From: Anaerocolumna jejuensis DSM 15929
GTDB taxonomy: Bacteria; Bacillota; Clostridia; Lachnospirales; Lachnospiraceae
NCBI RefSeq assembly: GCF_900142215.1
Contig: NZ_FRAC01000057.1
Location: 1 to 12,826, forward strand
Length of the DNA stretch: 12,826 nucleotides
Direction of reading: 5' to 3'
The notes under the pieces are model-generated. The model was given only the letters and a program-made list of their open reading frames with translations, made no database searches and was not told the DNA's origin. Positions 1 to 6,636 of the stretch are shown in pieces (within the stretch, counting starts at the first letter, position 1; each line of letters starts with the position of its first letter). A program made the position numbers and the translations under genes.

Positions 1-87
1 TTATCCTCATAGAATTATTATCCTCATCTTTTCATTACAAGGATTAAAAATAAGATATCTGTGTAAAAAGATGAGGATAACGTACCT
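1..87. repeat. Left terminal inverted repeat of the recombinase-trio element
   Basis: This is an exact reverse complement of 4029-4115 over 87 bp. The first mismatch is at the inner side (88 against 4028). The outer limit is unknown because the window begins here. It covers two bases of the stop codon of the last recombinase gene. Confidence 0.97.
18..80. other. Candidate compound recombinase-binding site, left end
   Basis: The 15-mer TTATCCTCATCTTTT at 18-32 recurs inverted at 66-80, with a 33-nt spacer that contains the palindrome AGATATCT (53-60). A third, shorter copy (TTATCCTCAT) lies at 1-10 in direct orientation to the 18-32 copy. Paired inverted motifs around a spacer are the usual geometry of tyrosine recombinase sites. 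The 33-nt spacer is much longer than a 6-8 bp crossover region, so these may instead be arm-type sites or sites for separate recombinases. The role is inferred. Confidence 0.55.
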
Positions 88-1108
88 AGCGTATGCCGCA
101 AAGTCTGGCCAATTCGTCTTCATCATCCAGCCAAAGTTCCTTTTCCACAGATAAAGATTGATCTTTAGGTTCCATTGCCTTTCTCATCATGTCAATGGAC
201 GGAGTTGCGTAAATTCGAGTTGTCTGCGTTGAAGAATGTCCTAGTATTCTTGAAATAAGTTCAAGTTCTACACCATCCTGGTATAAGTTTGTGGCACGGG
301 TTCTACGAAACATATGAGGATAGATCTGTTTTGGCAGATTGGGATGTTCCGCTCGAATCATATCCGCATATTTGTTGATTATTCTGGCGATATTTCCAGC
401 CGACATTCTATCTGTTCTGCCTTTCATACTTGTATAAAATAGAGACACCTCTTTTGGGTCAGATTTATGATAAAGGTTCAGATATTGTTGTAAATGGCTG
501 ACAGTCCTCTCTGTAATTACAACGATACGTTCTTTATCACCTTTTCCGTGCACACTGATATAGGCTGGTGAAGCTGACAGATTTAAAGAGGATGTATCTA
601 GCGCCAGTAATTCAGATACCCGGATGGCAGAATCATAGAGAAGGATCATAATGGTCCTGTCACGCATACCTGTTTTTGTTCTTGGTGGTGCAAAAAGCAG
701 TGCTGAAAAGTCAGCCTCATGAATGATTTCACGGGTAATCTTCGGTTCTCTGATTCGGGGTATTTTTGATGCCATTAATGCAATTGACTGCATGGAGATT
801 TCTCCATCTGCCACATACCATAAGTATGATTTGATGGCAGCCATGCGATTATTGCATGATGATTCCGTGTGTTCCGATGACAAATATGAAAGATAATCTA
901 GCAACAGATCCCGTGTGCAGTCTTCAAATTTAAAAGTACGAATGGAAAGCCCCCGTTCTTTTGTGAGATAACAGCGAAACACGGTAAGTGCATCTTTATA
1001 AGTTTTAATGGTTCTTTCGCTTTTTACTGCTTGCTTTGGCAGGTATACATTCAGATATTCACAGGTCTGAGAAAAGAACAACGTTTTATTCAAAGATATC
1101 GTCTTCAT
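86..1108 (-). CDS. Tyrosine recombinase, third gene of the trio (340 aa)
   Basis: This is a site-specific DNA recombinase of the lambda-integrase family, acting on DNA through a covalent phosphotyrosine intermediate. Residues 10-100 form a SAM-like core-binding domain (KTYKDALTVFRCYL, then NNRMAAIKSYLWYV). The catalytic domain follows, with R163 (AIRVSE), K189 (HGKGDKER), H265 and R268 (HMFRR), H291 (LGHSS) and nucleophile Y300 (RIYATPS). The histidine-to-tyrosine spacing of nine is canonical. The length of 340 aa is normal for the family. The start at 1108 has GGAGGT about 7 nt upstream and overlaps the end of the 329-aa recombinase gene by 23 bp, which suggests translational coupling. The TAG stop reaches into the left inverted repeat. 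All catalytic residues are present, so it is probably active, presumably together with the other two enzymes. Confidence 0.95.
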   Translation of the reverse strand: MKTISLNKTLFFSQTCEYLNVYLPKQAVKSERTIKTYKDALTVFRCYLTKERGLSIRTFKFEDCTRDLLLDYLSYLSSEHTESSCNNRMAAIKSYLWYVADGEISMQSIALMASKIPRIREPKITREIIHEADFSALLFAPPRTKTGMRDRTIMILLYDSAIRVSELLALDTSSLNLSASPAYISVHGKGDKERIVVITERTVSHLQQYLNLYHKSDPKEVSLFYTSMKGRTDRMSAGNIARIINKYADMIRAEHPNLPKQIYPHMFRRTRATNLYQDGVELELISRILGHSSTQTTRIYATPSIDMMRKAMEPKDQSLSVEKELWLDDEDELARLCGIR

Positions 1109-2075
1109 GGTCTGCTACCTCCGGAATAATCATTTTTGATTTATTATCTTTTACTCTCACGAGATTAAACGCAGCATCGATCTGATGGTAATAATAAAAG
1201 GTATCTTCTACACTGGAGTGTCCCAGGTATTTACTCAGATATGGAAGCATCGAATCAAGCGGAATGTCTTCTTTCATCCACTGATTCATCCGCTTCACAA
1301 CAAAAGTATGCCGCAGACTGTGTACCGTTGGCTTGTTCGGACAGATGCCGGCAAAGCTTGTGGAATTCCATGCAAGATTAAAACGTCTGTCAATGATTCC
1401 AACAGTCAAAAGATTATCCATCTCCCGTGCAGGAAAAAACCATTCTGATGCATCGGGGTGTGAACTTGGCATCTGTTCTGCATACTGAAGACATAATTCA
1501 CGTAAATCCTCAGGAAGATATACAATCCGGTCCTTGTTACCCTTGCTGCATCTAATGATCAGAATACCTTCTTTGAGGCTTACATCCTGCTTTTTAAGCT
1601 TTCGGGCTTCAGAAACCCGAAGACCGCAGCAAAGTAACAGTCTGAATATCACTCGATATTCCATGGCAAGCCGGTGAAACGAAGGGATCTTACTATCTGG
1701 TATATAAAGATCAATCTGTTCAAACAATTCCATGATCTCCGGATCACTCATAACATGTGCCAGCCGCTGTTTTCCTCGAAATTTCTGTGAAGGTATATAT
1801 GCGTTTTTACCCATGGATAAAAGATATAGGCTGAACTGCCGAATTACAGATGCCCTTCCTGCTGTTGTCACAGCACAGTTTCCGTCATAACAAGCGAGCC
1901 AGTCATTTACCAGATCTTTTGTAATCTCTGGATTACAGAGTTGCCGACCGGAGCAAAAAACATCGAACTGATGAAGTATGTATTCAGCACTTTCATATAG
2001 AAATCCGTTTTGGTGTTTGGTCTGAATAAATATATCCAGATCTGATGCAAAGCAGCTGTAAAAAGACTTTTTCAT
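1086..2075 (-). CDS. Tyrosine recombinase, middle gene of the trio (329 aa)
   Basis: This is a lambda-integrase-family recombinase. An N-terminal SAM-like DNA-binding region (about 8-90, with RASVIRQFSLYLLSMGK) precedes a catalytic domain. The catalytic residues are R153 (CGLRVSEARKL), K178 (CSKGNKDR), H252 and R255 (VHSLRHTF), H286 (LGHSS) and Y295. Y295 is the middle of three consecutive tyrosines (TFYYYHQ) and is assigned from the usual nine-residue distance after the histidine; Y294 or Y296 cannot be excluded. The protein ends in an acidic tail (ADHEDDIFE). The start at 2075 has AGGAGGT with an 8-nt spacer, lying inside the last codons of the 634-aa gene, whose TGA stop is only 4 nt away. 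One polycistronic message for all three recombinases is therefore likely. Its separate role is unknown. Confidence 0.95.
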   Translation of the reverse strand: MKKSFYSCFASDLDIFIQTKHQNGFLYESAEYILHQFDVFCSGRQLCNPEITKDLVNDWLACYDGNCAVTTAGRASVIRQFSLYLLSMGKNAYIPSQKFRGKQRLAHVMSDPEIMELFEQIDLYIPDSKIPSFHRLAMEYRVIFRLLLCCGLRVSEARKLKKQDVSLKEGILIIRCSKGNKDRIVYLPEDLRELCLQYAEQMPSSHPDASEWFFPAREMDNLLTVGIIDRRFNLAWNSTSFAGICPNKPTVHSLRHTFVVKRMNQWMKEDIPLDSMLPYLSKYLGHSSVEDTFYYYHQIDAAFNLVRVKDNKSKMIIPEVADHEDDIFE

Positions 2076-2079
2076 AGCA

Positions 2080-3984
2080 TCAGACCTCCTCTCTGCAAAG
2101 ATTCAGATCCGCTAATGAAAGTGGACACATCCTCATGCGGTCTTCATCCATGGAAAGGTACTTCATAACACTGGTAGGATCCCGATGACCCAGCGTATCC
2201 ATAACCCGGCCAGCACCGTATCCATTGCGAAGAACATTTGTTGCAAAGGTACGTCTGGTGACATGAAAACCACCTGTTGTAGCGCTGCGTTCTGGAAGAA
2301 TACTCCAAAGTGCGATGGTACATGTTTTGTTCGTCAGCTTTCCATAAGGCGCCTTGTGACGAATGAATACATACTTGGAATCGACAGAAGGTCTGCCATG
2401 TTTTAGGTAGTTATAAATCGCATTGCCAACTTCCACCGGCATGGGGAGAGTAAGGGAAACTTTTGTTTTCTCCTGAATAATTGTGATGCTTTTTTCTGAC
2501 CAGTTGATATCCTGAAATTTTAAGTTAATGACATCACTGGCTCGGAATCCCATTTTTATACCGGTCATTACCACAGCAATTCTTCGCAGTGATATCGGAT
2601 CATCATGTACTTTTCGGTATTCATCAATCCGCCGGCATTGATCATGCGAAAGAATATCTATCAGTTTTTCACCAGAAGCACAGCCTGCATCAATACACAA
2701 ATGCAGATGTTTGTTTGTGACTTTTCTCTGTTCCTCAAGAAATATGACAAACTGCCTGATCACAACAAAACTTCCGGATTTTCCCCTGAATGTACGATGC
2801 TTGTCCTGCAGGCAGAAACTCTGCAATAATTCGGGTGTAAGTCCACTGAAACAATCCAATCCCCTGTCAATGAGATAATTACACAGTCGGATGCAGGGAT
2901 ATCGGTATGACCGTATTGTTCCTTGTGCATGGAACTCCTTCCCGATCATTGCCAGATATCCTCCGATCTGAGAAACACACCATTCAGGCAGAAGATCCAA
3001 GCAGGATTTCTTATAAGTGAACTTTTCTTCCGGAATAATGCCACCAAACTGCGTATACTGGTCAAACAACATAAGCATCCTTCTCCATGATTTCCAATCT
3101 TTTAACAGAAGATGCTGGATCTCTGAAAACCATACACTGACGATATGTGGGTGATATCCAAGCTGATGAATTTCGAGAAAAAGATATAAAATATGCAGGG
3201 CATGCTTTGCGGTTTTCAAGGCAGTATTAGCGTAATAATGAGCTTCTAATGTATCAATAAAACAATCTATTGCGGTAAGTATATCTTCAGTTGGAAACTC
3301 CAGACTTTCTATGCGGTAAGTTATGATCTGCTCAGATGAGGGAGAAGAAAAGGAATCTAACATTCCAACATAGGGAGCATTCTTATCATGAAGATAAAGA
3401 TAAAAACCAGCCGGGCATTTCTGTTTATGATACATAAACTCAAAGAACCGCCTTGCATGTCCAAGATAAACCGCCCTATTCTTTTCTGAATTGCAAAAAT
3501 CCGAATGATAATAGTCAATGATATCCCCATATGTAATCTTACTGACGGATCTTTTGCCACAGTCTTCAAAATAAATCAGCATGCCGGCAAGGTAATTCCG
3601 GGCAAGTTCCCATGATCTTGCCGAGTAACGGTTCTTACAGGATGAAAGATATTCATCTAATTCAGTCCTCATCTGGCAATTCAGACGCTCATAAGTTGAG
3701 CGGTTGAGGTATAAATGACGGTCTGCTACCGTTCCGGTATTGTACATTTCATAAAGCTGATACATGTACTGATTCCAGATGCTTCCAAGCTGCCGGTCTT
3801 TTTCATTCCTAACCATGGCTATCCATTCCGATATGGCCTGCGGATTCCATTGCAGTTTCCACTCCTGCATAAAGAGCAGGAATTCGGCATAGCATTTTTT
3901 ATGAGATAACACGCTGCTGGAACACACCTTACGTTCATTAAGGAATAACATCATGCAGTTAACAGTTTCATCGTATGATTTCAT
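2080..3984 (-). CDS. Large tyrosine recombinase, first gene of the trio (634 aa)
   Basis: The C-terminal 190 residues are a complete tyrosine recombinase catalytic domain: R481 (MGFRASDVINLK), K506 or K508 (EKTKVS), H574 and R577 (FHVTRRTFATN), H600 (LGHRD) and Y609 (KYLSMD). Normal members are 300-400 aa; this one has about 440 extra or rearranged N-terminal residues. By eye these fall into about four helical units of roughly 100 residues (10-90, 105-195, 233-320, 336-425). Each has the alternation of amphipathic helices and a final R-x-F-x-x-F/Y pattern seen in SAM-like core-binding domains. Tn554 TnpB is of similar size, so long members are known. The start at 3984 has AGGAGGT (3991-3997) 6 nt away. 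The start codon is part of a hairpin (3983-4014). It is the promoter-proximal gene of the trio. Confidence 0.94.
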   Translation of the reverse strand: MKSYDETVNCMMLFLNERKVCSSSVLSHKKCYAEFLLFMQEWKLQWNPQAISEWIAMVRNEKDRQLGSIWNQYMYQLYEMYNTGTVADRHLYLNRSTYERLNCQMRTELDEYLSSCKNRYSARSWELARNYLAGMLIYFEDCGKRSVSKITYGDIIDYYHSDFCNSEKNRAVYLGHARRFFEFMYHKQKCPAGFYLYLHDKNAPYVGMLDSFSSPSSEQIITYRIESLEFPTEDILTAIDCFIDTLEAHYYANTALKTAKHALHILYLFLEIHQLGYHPHIVSVWFSEIQHLLLKDWKSWRRMLMLFDQYTQFGGIIPEEKFTYKKSCLDLLPEWCVSQIGGYLAMIGKEFHAQGTIRSYRYPCIRLCNYLIDRGLDCFSGLTPELLQSFCLQDKHRTFRGKSGSFVVIRQFVIFLEEQRKVTNKHLHLCIDAGCASGEKLIDILSHDQCRRIDEYRKVHDDPISLRRIAVVMTGIKMGFRASDVINLKFQDINWSEKSITIIQEKTKVSLTLPMPVEVGNAIYNYLKHGRPSVDSKYVFIRHKAPYGKLTNKTCTIALWSILPERSATTGGFHVTRRTFATNVLRNGYGAGRVMDTLGHRDPTSVMKYLSMDEDRMRMCPLSLADLNLCREEV

Positions 3985-4014
3985 AGAACCACCTCCTATA
4001 TTTGATGGTTCTAT
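3983..4014 (-). promoter_or_regulatory. Start-codon hairpin with Shine-Dalgarno in the loop, ahead of the recombinase operon
   Basis: On the minus-strand transcript the 9-mer AUAGAACCA (4014-4006) pairs perfectly with UGGUUCUAU (3991-3983). The 3' arm contains the A and U of the AUG start codon of the 634-aa gene. The 14-nt loop carries most of AGGAGGU. Folding would hide the start codon and constrain the ribosome site, giving a way to keep recombinase translation low. The base pairing is seen directly; the regulatory effect is inferred. Confidence 0.6.
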
Positions 4015-4028
4015 TGTGACACATGAGC

Positions 4029-4115
4029 AGGTACGTTATCCTCATCTTTTTACACAGATATCTTATTTTTAATCCTTGTAATGAAAAGATGAGGATAATA
4101 ATTCTATGAGGATAA
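4029..4115. repeat. Right terminal inverted repeat of the recombinase-trio element
   Basis: This is an exact reverse complement of 1-87. It lies upstream of the recombinase operon, so the operon's promoter is probably in or just inside this repeat, but no good -35/-10 pair is visible. The outer limit is close to 4115, because sequence beyond it belongs to a hairpin and an IS66 fragment. Confidence 0.97.
4036..4098. other. Candidate compound recombinase-binding site, right end
   Basis: This mirrors the left-end arrangement: inverted 15-mers at 4036-4050 and 4084-4098, with an extra copy of the 10-bp core (ATGAGGATAA) at 4106-4115. Six copies of the core motif are therefore placed symmetrically over the element. 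Confidence 0.55.
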
Positions 4116-4116
4116 G

Positions 4117-4146
4117 CCACATTATCCAAACATTAAGATAATGTGG
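4117..4146. repeat. 10-bp perfect stem-loop at the element/IS66 junction
   Basis: CCACATTATC (4117-4126) and GATAATGTGG (4137-4146) are exact reverse complements with a 10-nt loop. There is no T-run on either side, so it does not look like a terminator. It begins two bases outside the inverted repeat and ends inside the first IS66-like codons. It may be part of the attachment site or target of the recombinase trio, or a feature of the older IS66 DNA. Confidence 0.5.
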
Positions 4147-4486
4147 GTATACCGATATGCGAAAAGCGATAGATGGTCTCTGTGCTATCATTTTGGACCA
4201 GCTGAAAACCGAACCAGATGGCCGCTCTATCTATCTTTTTTGCGGTAAGAGATGCGACCGCATCAAAGTCTTGCTTCGAGAGCCTGATGGTTTCGTTTTG
4301 CTTTACCGGAAATCCGTTCCTACTCCGAAGAAGAATCTTAAGCCTAAGCCTTCTCTGAAAGAACAGTTTGATGGCATTCCTATCAGGCAGGACGCGGTGG
4401 ACATTCTCACCGATGAAGCAGTTCACTTTCAAGGCTTTTCCTATTACTTATACATATCAATATCCATTGTTATCTCAATGTTATAG
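4142..4486 (+). pseudogene. tnpB: IS66-family TnpB (Orf2) remnant, 5'-truncated
   Basis: The translation from 4142 begins C-G-Y-T-D-M and continues RKAIDGLCAII, YLFCGKRCDRIKVL and EPDGFVLLYRK. These are the hallmark blocks of IS66 accessory protein TnpB, needed for IS66 transposition along with TnpA and the DDE transposase TnpC. Family members have about 15-25 residues before the G-Y-T-D block; here an in-frame TAA (4139-4141) directly precedes it and the element's inverted repeat ends at 4115. After about residue 54 (counted from the ATG at 4157) the sequence (VPTPKKNLKPKPS onward) no longer resembles the usual R-x-Q-W-P and WLM-x-GL blocks, so the 3' half is diverged or replaced. No TnpC follows. 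It is the only gene-like sequence on the plus strand. It is almost certainly non-functional. Confidence 0.8.
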
Positions 4487-4737
4487 CTTTCTTTATTTCT
4501 TCGAATTAATAAACGCATGTCTTCACATGATTTTGTATTCAAGAACTTATCAATCGCATTATTCGACTTTTCAATGCTATTTTTGACATATTTCACTGTA
4601 ACATATTGTGTATTTCCACCAAAATGTGTTTCGGATACTATTTCTACAACGTACCCTTGATCTGTTCTTGCTTGCGCTTTTTTCTTGAAGCTCCAGACTT
4701 TCCAGATTCTCACAATCGTTCTCCGTACTCTGCTCAT
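4444..4737 (-). pseudogene. Unrecognised small reading frame, probably a frameshifted remnant (97 codons)
   Basis: I do not recognise this frame. The C-terminal 70 residues (from about GYVVEIVSETHFGG to the end) have ordinary protein composition with a predicted helix around YVKNSIEKSNNAIDKFL. The first 17 codons are unusually arginine-rich (MSRVRRTIVRIWK), while the overlapping frame there encodes a smooth acidic stretch (EQSTENDCENLESLELQEK). A third frame upstream, open from an ATG at 4883, ends in SEPEPE. Joining them needs one base skipped near 4737 and one in a run of six A's near 4680. No Shine-Dalgarno precedes 4737, and an in-frame TGA abuts it. It lies downstream of the ABC exporter operon on the same strand and converges on the IS66 fragment with a 43-bp overlap. 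It may also be non-coding. Confidence 0.3.
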
Positions 4738-4800
4738 TCAGGTTCCGGTTCTGATGTTATATGCATTTGAGATTGCATCTCTGCAATAATATTCTTAATT

Positions 4801-4822
4801 GCCTCAAAAAGTCTTCTAAGGC
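4801..4822 (-). terminator. Weak stem-loop just after the ABC exporter operon
   Basis: On the minus strand GCCTTAGAA and TTTTGAGGC can form a 9-bp stem (two G-U pairs) with a 4-nt GACT loop, starting within the TAG stop of the exporter gene. No clear run of T's follows (AATTAAGAATATT), so rho-independent termination here is doubtful. Confidence 0.25.
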
Positions 4823-6636
4823 TATATAGCTTCTTCTTGGTAATATTGTGCCTGTGCTTCCCAAAGCCTATAATAAATTCCATTTTTATCCCATACTAGT
4901 TCTTCGTGGCTTCCCCGCTGCGTAATCTTTCCTTGATCCAAAACAACAATTTCCTTACAAAATCGGCACGATGAAAGGCGGTGAGATATAAACAAAGCAG
5001 TTTTATTTCCTACCATATTCCTGAAGCCAGCATATATTTCATATTCTGAAATGGGATCAAGAGCAGCTGTTGGTTCATCCAGCACCACAAAAGGAGCATT
5101 CTTATACAGTGCTCTCGCAAGCGCAACCTTCTGAGCCTCACCCCCTGATAGCTCGACTCCAATCTCTTCCATTTCTCTGTAAAGAGGTGTATCATAACGA
5201 TAATTCATTTTTTTCAGCCTTTCACCAAAACCTGCTTTTTCAAGGCAATCCTTGGCTCTATCTACATCATAAGAAACGTTACCAGATAAATTCGACCCTA
5301 ATGAGAGTGGAAGCAATTTAAAATCTTGGAATACAACTGAAAACAACGTAAGATACTCATTATAATCATATTCCCGAATATCCACTCCATTTAAAAAAAT
5401 AGCACCACTTGTTGGTTCATACAAGCGACACAGCAATTTAATTAATGTTGATTTACCACTTCCATTTTTTCCCACAATAGCAATCTGATTCCCATGATGT
5501 AACTTCAAATATATGTGCGAAAGCACCTCATGCTCATCTGATGGATAATGAAATGACACATCCTTTAATTCAATCACCAGATTGTCTATGTCATTGGGAA
5601 CTTTAAACTTTCCCTTTTCTAGCACTTCTGGAAGCTCCAAGTACGAAAAACTGCTCTGCATCCTTTCAGCATTAACCATGATTTCACTGAAACTTTTAGC
5701 TAAACTTTTTATACTTTCTGAAAAACGAAAAATGGCAGAAGCAAATAACACTACAGAACCTATACCTACTCTCCCATTAATGGCTTGAATAACAACAAAC
5801 ATATATGCACCGCCTAAAAGGAGAGCTGAAATTGTACCATCTACCGCTCCAGCAATTGCTTCAAGCTTTGAAACTTCTAGAACCATCTTATCTTTCTTCT
5901 CTTCCTTCAAGGCACTTTTAATCAGTGGTTTTGCACCATAAATACGAATATCTTTACCTTCTCGATACGTAATACCTCCTCTCTGTAAATAGTTGCTTCT
6001 CCCTGAGCCAAAGTCAAATTTTTCCCTAACCATAAGTTCTCTTTCTGCTGTACTTTTCTGAAACCATGTAGAAAAAAATGTAAGAATTAATGCATAACAT
6101 AAAAAAATAAAAACTCCAAATCCTTGATATAATCTACCATTTATAAAAATAGGAATAATCAATACCACAGCTATTAAGAACCCAAAAAAGCCACTTAAGC
6201 ATCCTTGCAGCTGAGGTATCATACCATAAATTCCCCCTCCCCAATTTCGATCATTTTGAATTTTAGCCCTCAAATTATTTACCTTTTCACTATCCAACTG
6301 TTGGAAGTCCATTGTTAATGTTTTTTCTCCATAGAGGCCATCCATTTTATCATTACAATTTTCGGTGCCTGGCCAAAAGCCGTAATACAATTTCCCTCTT
6401 GCTAAATTCATCAAGAATAATAATATTACGGCGAACATAGTAGCTAACAGCAATTTTGAAATTGGATACTGCTCACCTAACCTGTCTACAAGATAAGAAA
6501 TCAACACAATTGGTACATAAGGTATCATCGCCTCTAAAGCCGATTCAAAGAAAATTATTGGTAATATGTAAACATCAAACTTATGAATCTGATATATGCA
6601 TTTTTTTAAATTTAAATAATCCTTAACCAGCTTCAC
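4822..6636 (-). CDS. ABC exporter half-transporter, second subunit (permease + ATPase, 604 aa)
   Basis: This is a fused membrane and ATPase subunit of a type IV-fold ABC exporter. About six hydrophobic segments lie in residues 20-310 (around 23-50, 60-80, 140-165, 172-192, 260-287, 290-305). The ATPase follows, with Walker A GKNGSGKST (389-397), Q-loop VFQD (Q437), signature LSGGE (496-500), Walker B VVLDEP (D520, E521) and H-loop H552. All ATP-site residues are present. The start is GTG (6636-6634), overlapping the TGA of the preceding ABC gene as GTGA, with GGAGG 7 nt upstream. The two half-transporters are translationally coupled and very probably form a heterodimer. The substrate is unknown: no precursor peptide, protease domain or modification enzyme adjoins it. 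A lipid-linked or peptide product, or a drug, are all possible. Confidence 0.93.
   Translation of the reverse strand: MKLVKDYLNLKKCIYQIHKFDVYILPIIFFESALEAMIPYVPIVLISYLVDRLGEQYPISKLLLATMFAVILLFLMNLARGKLYYGFWPGTENCNDKMDGLYGEKTLTMDFQQLDSEKVNNLRAKIQNDRNWGGGIYGMIPQLQGCLSGFFGFLIAVVLIIPIFINGRLYQGFGVFIFLCYALILTFFSTWFQKSTAERELMVREKFDFGSGRSNYLQRGGITYREGKDIRIYGAKPLIKSALKEEKKDKMVLEVSKLEAIAGAVDGTISALLLGGAYMFVVIQAINGRVGIGSVVLFASAIFRFSESIKSLAKSFSEIMVNAERMQSSFSYLELPEVLEKGKFKVPNDIDNLVIELKDVSFHYPSDEHEVLSHIYLKLHHGNQIAIVGKNGSGKSTLIKLLCRLYEPTSGAIFLNGVDIREYDYNEYLTLFSVVFQDFKLLPLSLGSNLSGNVSYDVDRAKDCLEKAGFGERLKKMNYRYDTPLYREMEEIGVELSGGEAQKVALARALYKNAPFVVLDEPTAALDPISEYEIYAGFRNMVGNKTALFISHRLSSCRFCKEIVVLDQGKITQRGSHEELVWDKNGIYYRLWEAQAQYYQEEAI

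Larger units (their letters stand above)
1..4115. mobile_element. RIT-type element: three tyrosine recombinases between perfect 87-bp inverted repeats
   Basis: Positions 1-87 and 4029-4115 are exact reverse complements. They enclose nothing but three same-strand tyrosine recombinase genes (2080-3984, 1086-2075, 86-1108). Gene spacing is tight: a 4-nt gap, then a 23-bp overlap. The last gene's TAG stop (86-88) runs into the left repeat. Three tandem, different tyrosine recombinases between long inverted repeats is the published definition of RIT elements (recombinase in trio). Tn554-type elements also have two tyrosine recombinases plus TnpC, but TnpC is not a recombinase and those elements lack such inverted repeats. 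All three genes keep the catalytic residues, so the element may still be mobile. No cargo gene is present. The left repeat starts at base 1 of the window, so it could extend further outward. The exact crossover bases and any target duplication cannot be read here. Confidence 0.88.

Noticed and set aside
2605..2829. Plus-strand frames inside the recombinase and ABC genes (for example 1185-1448, 2605-2829, 5070-5321)
   Set aside because: All lie fully opposite well-supported genes with complete catalytic motifs and have no ribosome site or recognisable domain.
4076..4103. Outward-facing promoter in the right inverted repeat (TTGTAA at 4076-4081)
   Set aside because: No acceptable -10 hexamer lies at 16-18 nt; AT-rich repeats give many such half-matches.
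1..4115. Reading the trio as a Tn554-like transposon
   Set aside because: The third protein here is a full tyrosine recombinase, not a TnpC-like protein. Long perfect inverted repeats are present, and there is no resistance cargo.
4133..4432. 99-codon minus-strand frame opposite the IS66 fragment
   Set aside because: The plus strand gives a recognisable TnpB translation over the same bases, so this frame is its antisense shadow.
4368..4586. 72-codon plus-strand frame overlapping the tnpB remnant
   Set aside because: It has no ribosome site and an aromatic/serine-rich composition typical of chance frames, and it spans the end of tnpB and the facing frame.
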